A DNA stretch of 64,000 nucleotides from Okibacterium sp. HSC-33S16 (GTDB lineage: Bacteria; Actinomycetota; Actinomycetes; Actinomycetales; Microbacteriaceae): assembly GCF_024171565.1 (NCBI RefSeq), contig NZ_JALJZZ010000001.1, positions 310,001 through 374,000 on the forward strand, in the 5' to 3' direction. A model generated the notes under the pieces. It was given only the letters and a program-made list of their open reading frames with translations. It did no database searches and was not told where the DNA came from. Every line of letters begins with the position of its first letter. The first letter of the stretch is position 1. Positions 35,110 through 43,703 of the stretch are shown here, piece by piece. The position numbers and the translations under genes were made by a program.

Positions 35110-35970
35110 TTAGAACAGGTTGCTGTAGCCGAGGGCGACGAGGTTGTCGTATGAGGTCTGCAGGGCGTCGAAGACATCGCGGCCGTAGAGGTCGTCCTGC
35201 TCGACGAGCAGGTACTGCACCTCGCTGGCCAGGCTCTCCTCAATGATGGCGCGGAAGTCGAGGTTGCCCTCGCCGACCTCGGCGAACTGAACGACTCCGG
35301 TGAACGCGGCCATGAAGGTCTTGTGGTCGCCCGTGGCGAGGGCGGCAAATGCTTCGTCGGGGATCTGTCCGATGCGGTAGTCCTTGAGGTGAACCATGGC
35401 CACCCGGTCACGGTACTTGCGAATGGTCGAGACGGGGTCGAGCCCACCGCGCTGCACCCAGTGCACGTCGATCTCGAGTCCCATGTCGGGCGCGCGGTCG
35501 GCGATGATGTCGAGCAGGTGCTTGCCGTCGTACTTTGCGAACTCAACGTGGTGGTTGTGGTAGTACAGGCTGATGCCCTCGTCGGCCAGGCGGCGGGCGA
35601 TGGCGTTGGTCTCGTCGGCGAACTCGAGCACCTTGTCGAGTGAGCCCATGGCGTCGAACGGCAGCATGCCGATGCGCAGCATGGTGGTGTCGAGGGTGCG
35701 GCAGTCGGCGACGATCTTGTCGAAGTCGGCAGTCAGCGATTCGCCGGGCATGCCAGCGGGAACACGCAGTGCCGCTGACAGTGCGGCGATATTCATTCCG
35801 AGCTCGTCGCGAGCGCGTGCCAGTTCGGCCACGTTCTCGGTGGTCATCGGGATCTGTGACACTTCTACGGCGTGGTAACCGATGCCGCTGATCTTGCGCA
35901 GCGTCTCGAACGGTCCCACCTCCGCGAAGCTGTTCTTGAGCATCATTGCCTGGACGCCGATAGTGGCCAC
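35110..35970 (-). CDS. Sugar phosphate isomerase/epimerase family (second)
   Basis: The 286-residue TIM-barrel protein has SLYYHNHHVEF, LEIDVHWVQRGGLDP and VAMVHLKDYRIGQ, the segments that carry metal and substrate ligands in xylose isomerase-like epimerases. GVQAMMLKNSF opens the barrel. GGAGGAAC precedes the ATG on the minus strand. It is transcribed away from uxaC and shares with it a 170-bp region holding a strong and a weak LacI operator. That makes it part of the regulon. The substrate is unknown; a uronate or keto-sugar epimerase is possible. Confidence 0.86.
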   Translation of the reverse strand: MATIGVQAMMLKNSFAEVGPFETLRKISGIGYHAVEVSQIPMTTENVAELARARDELGMNIAALSAALRVPAGMPGESLTADFDKIVADCRTLDTTMLRIGMLPFDAMGSLDKVLEFADETNAIARRLADEGISLYYHNHHVEFAKYDGKHLLDIIADRAPDMGLEIDVHWVQRGGLDPVSTIRKYRDRVAMVHLKDYRIGQIPDEAFAALATGDHKTFMAAFTGVVQFAEVGEGNLDFRAIIEESLASEVQYLLVEQDDLYGRDVFDALQTSYDNLVALGYSNLF

Positions 35971-36003
35971 GTGAGTTCCTCCGTTGGATCTGGGCTGCCG
36001 TCG

Positions 36004-36021
36004 TTGGAAGCCGATTGCCGT
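36004..36021. promoter_or_regulatory. Weak LacI-type operator before the minus-strand isomerase
   Basis: TTGGAAGCCGATTGCCGT matches the repeated operator at 13 of 18 positions. Its centre is 79 bp from the strong site at 36083-36100 and 42 bp upstream of the isomerase start codon. It may be an auxiliary site. Confidence 0.4.
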
Positions 36022-36082
36022 TGTGGGAGTCGGTGAAGATTCCCTACGGTGTTGCCCTCAGTCTGTCATGAGGTTACGATGT

Positions 36083-36100
36083 TTGGCAACCGGTTGACAA
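36083..36100. promoter_or_regulatory. LacI-type operator, isomerase / uxaC divergent promoter
   Basis: TTGGCAACCGGTTGACAA is a near-perfect palindrome. On the plus strand TTGACA (36094-36099) is a consensus -35, with AAGATT (36117-36122) 17 bp downstream as the uxaC -10. On the minus strand TTGCCA, 18 bp and CAGACT form a promoter for the isomerase. Both -35 elements are inside the operator. Confidence 0.78.
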
Positions 36101-36142
36101 CGATATCGCAGCCGACAAGATTATCCATATGAAGGTGTGTCA

Positions 36143-37555
36143 ATGAAGCTGCAACTCGATCCAGACCGGCTCTTTCCGGTCGACCCCTCCACGCGCTCGA
36201 TCGCCCGTGCCCTGTACGAGCAGGTGGAGAGCCTGCCGATCATTTCGCCGCACGGTCACGTCGACCCGGCAATCCTCGTCGAGGACCAGCAGTTCCCCGA
36301 CCCCGCTGAGTTGTTCATCCGCTATGACCACTACGTCACCCGGCTCATGCACGCGGCCGGCATCGACCTCGACCGGCTGGGCATTCCGAACCGCACGACA
36401 GGGAAGCCGGCGGCCTCCCCGCGTGAGGTGTGGCGCACCTTCAGCGAGAACTGGCACCTCTACGCCGGAACGGCGTCGGGCTATTGGTTGCAGTCGACGT
36501 TCGCGCAGATCTTCGGGATCGACGTCCAGCCGAGCGCTGACAACGCCGACGCCGTCTATGACACGATCCAGAGCGCCCTCGATACCGACGCGTTTCGCCC
36601 GCGCGCCCTGTTCGAGCGGTTCAACATCGAAGTTCTCGCCACCACTGACGACCCGATGGACTCGCTGGCGCCGCACCAGGCGCTCGCCGCTGACCCGACG
36701 TTCTCGGGTCGCGTGCTCCCGACGTTCCGCCCAGACGCCTACCTCAATCCGGCAACCCCGGGCTGGGTAGACAAGGTGGCAGCACTCGCCGACTGGAACG
36801 GTTCCGCCGTGGGCAGCTACGCCGGCTACGTCGAGGCGCTCACCGGTCGCCGCCGATACTTCGTCGAGAATGGTGCGGTTTCGGCCGACCACGGCGTACT
36901 CCAGCCGCTCGCGGTTGACCTCGACCCGGCCGAAGCGGCAGCCCTGTTCGCCAAGGGCCTCGCCGGAAACCTCTCCGACGCCGAGTCGCGCGCCTTCGCC
37001 GGTCACATGCTGCTCGAGAGCGCACGCATGAGCACCGAAGACGGACTCGTCATGACCGTGCACCCGGGCGTCTACCGCAACCACTCGAGCGAGACCTTCG
37101 CGACGTTCGGCCCCGACACCGGCCACGACATCCCGGTCACAACGACCTACGTCGAGAACCTGCGCCCGTTGCTCGAGAAATACGGCAACAACGCCGACTT
37201 CCACCTCGTCCTGTTCAGTGTCGACGAGACGGTGTACTCACGCGAAGTGGCACCGCTCGCTGGCTTCTACCCGAGCGTGTACATCGGTGCACCGTGGTGG
37301 TTCCTCGACGCTCCCGACTCCGTCCTCCGCTTCCGCTCGGCCGTCACCGAAACCGCGGGCTTCTACCGCAGCTCCGGCTTCATCGACGACACCCGGGCGT
37401 TCCTCTCCATTCCGGCTCGCCACGACATGGCTCGCCGCCTCGACTCCGCGTTCCTCGCCCGACTCGTTCGTGAAGGACGCATCGACGAACAGGCCGCTGG
37501 CCGAATCAACGTCGACCTCGTCGACTCGATGCCTCGAAAGGTCTTCAAACTGTGA
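36143..37555 (+). CDS. uxaC: Glucuronate isomerase
   Basis: UxaC interconverts D-glucuronate and D-fructuronate (or galacturonate and tagaturonate). The 470-residue amidohydrolase-fold protein shows LPIISPHGHVDP with the metal His pair, FIRYDHYVTRLMHAAGID, the ATTDDPMDSL strand and VMTVHPGVYRNHS. WWFLDAPDSVLRFR near the C terminus is family-typical. The ATG at 36143 has GAAGGTG about 7 nt upstream; the GTG two codons earlier is too close to it. It overlaps uxuB by 4 bp. Confidence 0.94.
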   Translation: MKLQLDPDRLFPVDPSTRSIARALYEQVESLPIISPHGHVDPAILVEDQQFPDPAELFIRYDHYVTRLMHAAGIDLDRLGIPNRTTGKPAASPREVWRTFSENWHLYAGTASGYWLQSTFAQIFGIDVQPSADNADAVYDTIQSALDTDAFRPRALFERFNIEVLATTDDPMDSLAPHQALAADPTFSGRVLPTFRPDAYLNPATPGWVDKVAALADWNGSAVGSYAGYVEALTGRRRYFVENGAVSADHGVLQPLAVDLDPAEAAALFAKGLAGNLSDAESRAFAGHMLLESARMSTEDGLVMTVHPGVYRNHSSETFATFGPDTGHDIPVTTTYVENLRPLLEKYGNNADFHLVLFSVDETVYSREVAPLAGFYPSVYIGAPWWFLDAPDSVLRFRSAVTETAGFYRSSGFIDDTRAFLSIPARHDMARRLDSAFLARLVREGRIDEQAAGRINVDLVDSMPRKVFKL

Positions 37556-38979
37556 CGAACACCGCTTCCGCTCCCCGTCCGCTCAACCGCTCCACATTCG
37601 CCAATTCGAATCGAGCGGATGCTTCGCGGGGCATCCGCATCGTCCACGTCGGTCTCGGCGCTTTTTCGCGTGCGCACCAGGCCTGGTACACCGAGGTCGT
37701 TGACGAAACGGGGGAGTGGGGGATCGCTGCCTTCACCGGTCGGAACGCAACGGCGGCCAATGAACTCGCCCCGCAGGACGGGTTGTTCACGCTGATCGAG
37801 CGCTCGGCTGCTGGCGACTCCGCAACGATTGTCTCGAGCATCGTTGAGGCCGTCGACGGCGCCAATCTCAACCGTTTTGTCGAGCTCCTTGCCGCGGCAC
37901 CCACCGCACTCGTGACGCTCACCGTCACCGAGGCGGGCTACCGGCTGACTGCGAACGGCGAGCCCAACCGCGACGATGCCGCAGTGAACCACGACATCGA
38001 CTGGCTCAGCTCGGCGCTCGGTGACAACCTTGACGAATCGTTCGACGGTGGACCCGTCACGACACTCGGGCGCCTCGTCCTCGGTCTTCACGTCCGGCGA
38101 CTCGCCGGTGCTGGCCCGCTTGCCATCGTGCCGTGCGACAACATGCCCGACAATGGCCCGTTCGTGAAGTCGGGGATTCTCGCGCTCGCCCGGCTGGCGA
38201 ACGCTGAGACCGCGAGCTGGATCGCAGGCAACGTGTCCTTCGTGTCCACGTCGGTTGACCGCATCACGCCCAAGACCACAGCGGCCGACAGTGAAACGGC
38301 CGCAGCGCTCACCGGCTTCGCTGACCGTGCTCCTGTCGTCACCGAGCCCTTCCGCGACTGGGTGCTCTCCGGGGATTTCCCGGCCGGCCGCCCCGCATGG
38401 GAGAAGGCCGGCGCCCGGTTCGTCGACGAAATTGAACCGTTCGAGCGACGCAAACTGTGGCTGCTCAACGGCGCGCACAGCCTGCTGGCCTACGCCGGTC
38501 GACTGCGCGGCCATGAGACGGTCGCCTCAGCCATCACGGACGCAGTATGCCTGACCTGGGTGAACGAGTATTGGGACGCGGCCTGCGCCCACCTCGGCGA
38601 GGACCTTGACCTCGACGCCTACCGCGCGGCGCTTCTCGACCGGTTCGAGAATGCCCGCATTGAGCACCGCCTGGCCCAGATCGGCATGGAGGGAGTGACC
38701 AAGCTCCGCGTCCGTGCTGCTCCGATCATCCTCGCCGAGCGCGCCGCTGGGCGCACGGGCCAAGCGCCGATCCGGGCGATCGGCTCCTGGGCAGCGTTGG
38801 TGATGTCTGGAGCCGATCTGGCTGATGCTGCGGCCGACGGCATCGCCGCCGCTCTCGCGTCAGGCGGGGATGTGCTCACTGAGCTCGTGCGCCTCATCGA
38901 TCCGCGGCTTGCGGAGGATGCGTCGGTGCTTGCCGGCATCCGTTCGGTTGCCACCGAATCGTTGCCGACTCACGCATAA
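37552..38979 (+). CDS. uxuB: Fructuronate reductase (mannitol dehydrogenase family)
   Basis: The 475-residue long-chain dehydrogenase would reduce fructuronate to mannonate with NADH. VHVGLGAFSRAHQAWYTEV is the nucleotide-binding region. The catalytic motif K-x4-N-x2-H (KLWLLNGAHSLLAYAG) is near residues 301-316. FVSTSVDRITP is also typical of the family. The start overlaps the uxaC stop (GTGA), so product hand-off is expected. A mannitol or altronate dehydrogenase is a weaker alternative, but UxaC and the mannonate dehydratase nearby favour fructuronate. Confidence 0.9.
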   Translation: MTNTASAPRPLNRSTFANSNRADASRGIRIVHVGLGAFSRAHQAWYTEVVDETGEWGIAAFTGRNATAANELAPQDGLFTLIERSAAGDSATIVSSIVEAVDGANLNRFVELLAAAPTALVTLTVTEAGYRLTANGEPNRDDAAVNHDIDWLSSALGDNLDESFDGGPVTTLGRLVLGLHVRRLAGAGPLAIVPCDNMPDNGPFVKSGILALARLANAETASWIAGNVSFVSTSVDRITPKTTAADSETAAALTGFADRAPVVTEPFRDWVLSGDFPAGRPAWEKAGARFVDEIEPFERRKLWLLNGAHSLLAYAGRLRGHETVASAITDAVCLTWVNEYWDAACAHLGEDLDLDAYRAALLDRFENARIEHRLAQIGMEGVTKLRVRAAPIILAERAAGRTGQAPIRAIGSWAALVMSGADLADAAADGIAAALASGGDVLTELVRLIDPRLAEDASVLAGIRSVATESLPTHA

Positions 38980-39022
38980 TTCCGGGGCGGAACCTCTCGA
39001 ACCGAGAGGTTCCGCTCTTATT

Positions 39023-39040
39023 TTGGCAACCGTTTGCCAA
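39023..39040. promoter_or_regulatory. LacI-type operator before the sugar importer operon
   Basis: TTGGCAACCGTTTGCCAA matches the shared operator with one change in the centre. TTGCCA (39034-39039) with TTGAAT (39057-39062) at 17-bp spacing forms the promoter, so the operator covers the -35 element. It controls the 64-aa gene, the importer and probably the downstream genes. Confidence 0.77.
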
Positions 39041-39146
39041 ATGCCCAAAATCGTGCTTGAATGTACTTCATCAGGTCGCAGGCTTTCCCGTCTGCTCCAC
39101 ATATTTCGCAAGGACGCGGTTCGCAACGACGCGTAAGGAGACACCC

Positions 39147-39341
39147 ATGACGGCACTGTCCGCACACCTGTCCCTGCCGCTCGTTGCCATACCCTCGACC
39201 TCGCACCGGCGCGTTTCTGACGCCGACTTCTTCGGCAACTCCGCCCGTATGGCGAGCACCAGAACTGGTGGAGTTGCCGGATTCCTCGACAGGGCGCTGT
39301 GCTCTGCCTTCCTCGTATTCACATCATCGGAAGAGCAGTAG
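39147..39341 (+). CDS. Small hypothetical protein, first gene after the operator
   Basis: The 64-residue product has an Ala/Ser/Thr/Arg-rich composition and one moderately hydrophobic C-terminal patch (FLDRALCSAFLVF). I recognise no domain. Support for translation is good: TAAGGAGA lies 7-8 nt before the ATG, it is the first start codon after the regulated promoter, and it ends 33 bp before the transporter ATG. It may be a leader peptide, a small transporter partner or a fortuitous frame. Confidence 0.5.
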   Translation: MTALSAHLSLPLVAIPSTSHRRVSDADFFGNSARMASTRTGGVAGFLDRALCSAFLVFTSSEEQ

Positions 39342-39374
39342 CCGACGCGCTGCCCTTCGGGTAAAGGAGCCCCC

Positions 39375-40825
39375 ATGACAACCTCGGCCACCGAGGCGCC
39401 CCAAGCGGCGCTTGGCAAGCTGCCGAAGATCAGCATCATCGGCTACGGTGCCGGCGACGCGGCGAACAATCTGGCGTTCACGACCGCCACGATGTTCCTG
39501 CTGATCTATTACACCGACGTTGCGGGTATTTCCGCCGCTGCGGCTGGAACCCTGCTGCTCGTCGTTCGCGTTTTCGACGCCTTCGCCGACTTGCTGGCTG
39601 GCCGAATTGTTGACCGCAGCTACAGCAAGCGCTTCGGAAAGTTCCGCCCCTTCCTCATGTTTGGTTCGGTTCCGCTCCTGCTTTTGAGCGTTGCGACCTT
39701 CTCGATCCCGCAGATCGGCGAGACCGGCATGCTGATCTACGCGTACCTCACCTACGCGGCCCTCGGCCTGGCATACAGCCTCGTCAACATCCCGTTCGGG
39801 TCACTCGCTGGCGCTATGACGCAGGATCCCAGTGAGCGGGCCAAGCTCGCGAGCGCTCGCACCATTGGCGCGATGATCGTGGGCGCCGGCCTCGGCATCT
39901 TCGTTGCACCGCTGATCACCCCCGAAAACGACCTGCAGTCGATCTTCACGTTCATGACCCTCGGCTTCGTGGTCGTCGGAACTGCGCTCTACTTCTTCAC
40001 GGCCTTCACCGCGAAAGAGCGTGTGCGGCGCGATGTTCCTCACGTCACCATGAAGCAGAGCTTCGCCATCCTGAAGAGCAACAAACCGCTCGTCATGCTC
40101 TGCATCAGCTCGTTCGTGTTCCTCACTGGAATGCTCGCGCTCAGCACAGTTCAGCTGTATTACCTGCGCGACGTCCTCCACGCGCTTCCGCTCTACGCGG
40201 TCTTCTCTATCCTTCAGCTGGTCATCACCTTTGGCCTCGCGGGCTTCGTGCCCAAGATCGTCCGCACTTTGGTAAGCGGGCTGCATACATGGTGGGCGGC
40301 GGGATTATGGGCTTCGGTGGCCTCATCGTCTTCCTCGCACCGCCGAGCATGGTGTGGTTGGGCTTCACCGGATTGGTCGTCGCGCAGCTCGGAATTGTCC
40401 TCGTCAACATGCTGGTGTGGGCGCTGGAGGCCGACACGGTCGAGTACGGCGAGTGGAAGACCGGTGTTCGTGCCGAGGGCATCGTCTACGCGCTCTTCTC
40501 CTTCACGCGCAAAACCGGACAGGCCGTCGGTGGCGCTCTCGCCGCATACGCCCTCGCTTGGGGCGGTTACGTCTCCGGCGGTGCCGTTCAGTCGGTCCAG
40601 GCCGAGTGGGGCATCCGCGCCGGCGCTGGCCTGATCCCCGTCGCCGCAGCGGTCATCGCAATCGCCATCATGATCTTCTACCCGCTGACCGACAAGAAGC
40701 ACAAAGAAATCGTCGCTGAAATCGCCGAACGCCGCCTCACCCGCGGCTCGGCAGCGCCGATGGACCCGTCGCTCTCCACTGCGGCATTCATCGTCAACCG
40801 CGCACAAAGCACTCCCACCGAATAA
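39375..40825 (+). pseudogene. GPH-family sugar/glucuronide importer, broken by a frameshift
   Basis: The gene encodes a major-facilitator-type glycoside-pentoside-hexuronide:cation symporter of about 480 residues. The first 300 residues (SIIGYGAGDAANNL, VRVFDAFADLLAGRIVDRS, RFGKFRPFLMFG) are read in one frame and the rest (MGFGGLIVFLAPPS, ALEADTVEYGEWKTGVRAEG) in the -1 frame. The switch is at about 40268-40272, where restoring one base would give the expected GKR motif after VRT. Without it the protein ends at 40634 with a nonsense tail. It could be a true mutation or a sequencing error. Its place between the operator and mannonate dehydratase suggests glucuronide or uronate uptake. Confidence 0.88.
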
Positions 40826-40874
40826 TCCTTCTCGTTCGCACCGTCGAACGTCATCGCTACGCAAAGGGAAACCC

Positions 40875-42113
40875 ATGAAAATCGAAAAAGCTGAAGTCAT
40901 CGTCACGAGCCCTGACCGCAACTTCGTCACACTTAAGCTCACCACCGAAGACGGAGTCACCGGTCTCGGCGACGCAACCCTGAACGGTCGTGAACTGGCC
41001 GTCGTGTCCTACCTCACCGAACACGTCGTACCGCTGCTGATCGGTCGCGAAGCACACAACATCGAGGACACCTGGCAGTTCCTGTACCGCAGCGCGTACT
41101 GGCGTCGCGGACCGGTCACGATGGCTGCCATCGCTGCGGTCGACGTCGCGCTCTGGGACATCAAGGCCAAGGTTGCCGGCATGCCGCTGTACCAGCTTCT
41201 CGGCGGCGCTTCGCGTACCGGCCTCATGGCATACGGTCACGCCTCGGGCAAGACCCTGCCCGAATTGTTCGACAGCGTGCGCGAGCACCAGGAAAAGGGC
41301 TACAAGTCCATTCGTATCCAGACCGGCGTCCCCGGCCTCAAGTCGATCTACGGCATTGCGTCGAACGCGACGTTCGAAGCCAACAAGGGCGTTCGCTACG
41401 ACCACGAGCCCGCCCAGCGCGGTGCACTGCCCAACGAGGAAGACTGGGACACCCGCAGCTACCTGCGCCACGTACCCACCGTGTTCGAGGCCGTGCGCAA
41501 CGAGTTTGGCCCCGAGATCCCGCTCCTTCACGATGGTCACCACCGTATGACGCCGATCCAGGCCGCGAAGCTGGGCAAGTCCCTCGAGCCGTACGACCTG
41601 TTCTGGCTTGAAGACTGCACACCGGCCGAGAACCCTGAGGCCCTTCGTCTGGTTCGCCAGCACACCACGACGCCACTGGCGATCGGCGAGATCTTCAACA
41701 CGGTCTGGGACTACCAGCAGATCATCCGCGAGCAGCTCATTGACTACGTGCGCAGCGCCGTGACGCACACTGGTGGAATCTCGCACCTCAAGAAGGTGCT
41801 CGACTATGCCGCGCAGTACCAGATCAAGTCGGGCATGCACGGACCGACCGATATCTCGCCGGTTGGTATGGCTGCAGCCATGCACTTGGGCATGTCCATC
41901 CACAACTTCGGAATTCAGGAGTACATGCAGCACGGCGAGAAGACCAACAGCGTCTTCGAGCAGTCCTTCACCTGGAATGACGGAATGCTGCACCCGGGCA
42001 ACAAGCCGGGTCTCGGCGTTGAGCTCAACGTCGACGAAGCAGGCAAGTATCCGTACGCCACGGCTTACCTGCCCTACAACCGTCTCGCCGACGGTACCGT
42101 CCACGACTGGTAG
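40875..42113 (+). CDS. Mannonate dehydratase-like enolase superfamily protein
   Basis: The 412-residue protein is a mandelate racemase/enolase-type enzyme of the ManD (RspA) group, which dehydrates D-mannonate to 2-keto-3-deoxy-D-gluconate. [22 protein letters not shown] is the superfamily signature. The three metal ligands are in [11 protein letters not shown] (Asp), [10 protein letters not shown] (Glu) and [11 protein letters not shown] (Glu). [12 protein letters not shown] and [10 protein letters not shown] are ManD-specific in character. Some ManD-type proteins are very slow on mannonate or act on gluconate, so the exact substrate is not certain. UxaC and UxuB nearby make mannonate the best guess. 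Confidence 0.88.
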   Translation: MKIEKAEVIVTSPDRNFVTLKLTTEDGVTGLGDATLNGRELAVVSYLTEHVVPLLIGREAHNIEDTWQFLYRSAYWRRGPVTMAAIAAVDVALWDIKAKVAGMPLYQLLGGASRTGLMAYGHASGKTLPELFDSVREHQEKGYKSIRIQTGVPGLKSIYGIASNATFEANKGVRYDHEPAQRGALPNEEDWDTRSYLRHVPTVFEAVRNEFGPEIPLLHDGHHRMTPIQAAKLGKSLEPYDLFWLEDCTPAENPEALRLVRQHTTTPLAIGEIFNTVWDYQQIIREQLIDYVRSAVTHTGGISHLKKVLDYAAQYQIKSGMHGPTDISPVGMAAAMHLGMSIHNFGIQEYMQHGEKTNSVFEQSFTWNDGMLHPGNKPGLGVELNVDEAGKYPYATAYLPYNRLADGTVHDW

Positions 42114-42130
42114 ACGGTAGATCTCGTCGG

Positions 42131-42670
42131 ATGTCAGTGAACACCACAGTTCCCGAGGGCACACAGATTGTCGTGATGGGGGTGTCGGCGTCGGGGAAGA
42201 GCACGATCGGGGCGCTCATTGCCGGTGCCCTCGGGGTCCCCTTTGTCGATGGAGACGCACTGCACCCGCAGTCCAACATCGAGAAAATGGCGGGCGGACA
42301 TCCGCTGAATGATGACGACCGTTGGCCGTGGCTCGCCATCGTCGGGGAAACCCTGGCGACGGCGGGTGCGGCCGGCACCGGTATGGTCATCGCCTGCTCG
42401 GCGCTCCGCCGAGGCTACCGCCAGGCGATCATCGACAACGCGCCGGAGGTGCGATTCATCCACCTTGACGGCAGCCGGGAAGTACTCGCTGCTCGGATCG
42501 AGGGACGCAGCGATCACTTCATGCCGCCCAGCCTGCTCGATTCGCAGTTTGCGACCCTCGAGCCCCTCGCCGAGGACGAGCCGGGGATCGTTGTCAACAT
42601 CGACCAGACGGTTGCGGCCATTGTCGCTGAAGCGGTCGAAGCCATCACCGGGAATCAGAACGCCGCCTAG
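42131..42670 (+). CDS. gntK: Gluconokinase
   Basis: The 179-residue P-loop kinase phosphorylates D-gluconate to 6-phosphogluconate. The Walker A is GVSASGKST near residues 14-22. FVDGDALHPQSNIEKMAGGHPLNDDDRWPWL is the hallmark of GntK, and ACSALRRGYR and HFMPPSLLDSQFATLE complete the family pattern. It lies 17 bp after the mannonate dehydratase gene, so is probably cotranscribed. Its product feeds gnd at 22 kb. Confidence 0.95.
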   Translation: MSVNTTVPEGTQIVVMGVSASGKSTIGALIAGALGVPFVDGDALHPQSNIEKMAGGHPLNDDDRWPWLAIVGETLATAGAAGTGMVIACSALRRGYRQAIIDNAPEVRFIHLDGSREVLAARIEGRSDHFMPPSLLDSQFATLEPLAEDEPGIVVNIDQTVAAIVAEAVEAITGNQNAA

Positions 42671-42911
42671 GTCTCGAGTCGAGCGATGTCGCGGTGACCG
42701 GACCGCTGTCGAGCCGCGTGCCGTGATTCCCGCCTCGCCACTGAACGATGCCTCGCGCGGCATGCTGTAGACTCGACGATTGAACTTCGGCGAGGGATGC
42801 TGCCTGCTTACGCAATCTGCGGCATCCGTTATCGACGCGGTGGGCAAGGCATCCACTTTTCTTACCCAAGAACTGGCTTTTCCTCACGCTGACATGCGTT
42901 CGAGTTGATTC
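42671..42911 (+). other. Intergenic region upstream of rplY
   Basis: The first 240 bp of a 325-bp gap carry no gene I can support. There is an inverted repeat GGATGC / GCATCC around 42794-42829 that may end the gntK transcript. The promoter of rplY should lie in the distal half. Confidence 0.4.
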
Positions 42912-42980
42912 GTAGCCGGTCATCCGGCTACCCAGACCACACGGAGCACCGCTCCGGTAAGCGAAAGAGCTGCAAAGCTC
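42912..42980 (+). promoter_or_regulatory. Three-hairpin leader of the L25 gene
   Basis: Three consecutive perfect stems precede rplY: an 8-bp stem (42912-42919 with 42924-42931), a 6-bp stem (42942-42947 with 42951-42956) and a 5-bp stem (42967-42971 with 42976-42980). The last ends just before the Shine-Dalgarno. Ribosomal protein genes often carry autoregulatory leaders. Whether L25 binds this one is inference. Confidence 0.45.
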
Positions 42981-42995
42981 ACCAAAGGAGAAACC

Positions 42996-43586
42996 ATGGC
43001 TGACGAGAACAAAGTTGTCGCAGAAGTCCGTACCAAGTTCGGCAAGGGCGCTGCCCGCAAGCTCCGCGCCTCCGGCAAGATCCCGGCCGTTATGTTCGGT
43101 CGCGGCACCGAGCCCAAGCACCTCGCGCTTCCCGCGCACCAGGTGAGCCTCATCATCCGCAAGTCGAACGCTCTTCTCGAGCTCGACATTGAGGGCGAAG
43201 AGAACCTCGCGCTCGTCAAGGACGTGCAGAAGGACCCTGTGCTCCGCATCATCGAGCACCTCGACCTCATCGTCGTCATCAAGGGTGAGAAGGTTGTCGT
43301 CGACATCCCCGTGCACCTCGAGGGCGAGACCGCAGCTGGCACCGTTCACAATCAGGACGCCAACACGCTGTCGATCGAGGCAGAGGCAACGAACATCCCC
43401 GAGAACATCGTTCTGTCGATCGAGGGTCTCGAGGCTGGTACACACATCCTCGCAAAGGATGTCACCCTGCCCGCCGGCTCCACCCTGCTCAGCGACCCCG
43501 AGCTTCTCGTTGTCGCCGTTTCTGAGCCTGAGGCCGAGGAAGCCGACGAAGCAGCTGGCGAGTCCACCGAGGCAGCAGCCGAGTAA
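42996..43586 (+). CDS. rplY: 50S ribosomal protein L25 (CTC form)
   Basis: The 196-residue protein has the 5S rRNA-binding L25 domain (about 1-95), with EVRTKFGKGAARKLRASGKIPAVMFGRG. The C-terminal TL5/CTC beta domain ends in an acidic Glu/Ala tail. AAAGGAGAAACC precedes the ATG. Long CTC-type L25 proteins are normal in actinobacteria. It lies upstream of pth, a frequent pair, separated by 117 bp. Confidence 0.96.
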   Translation: MADENKVVAEVRTKFGKGAARKLRASGKIPAVMFGRGTEPKHLALPAHQVSLIIRKSNALLELDIEGEENLALVKDVQKDPVLRIIEHLDLIVVIKGEKVVVDIPVHLEGETAAGTVHNQDANTLSIEAEATNIPENIVLSIEGLEAGTHILAKDVTLPAGSTLLSDPELLVVAVSEPEAEEADEAAGESTEAAAE

Positions 43587-43703
43587 CTCGACGTACATCC
43601 GGGGCCTGTCGGCTCGCGAATTCGACTCAATCGGATTCTCGGGCCGGCAGGCCACTCGGCTTAAGGGGCGCGCGTGCTGTGGCGAAGGAAGAAGGAACCG
43701 ATC

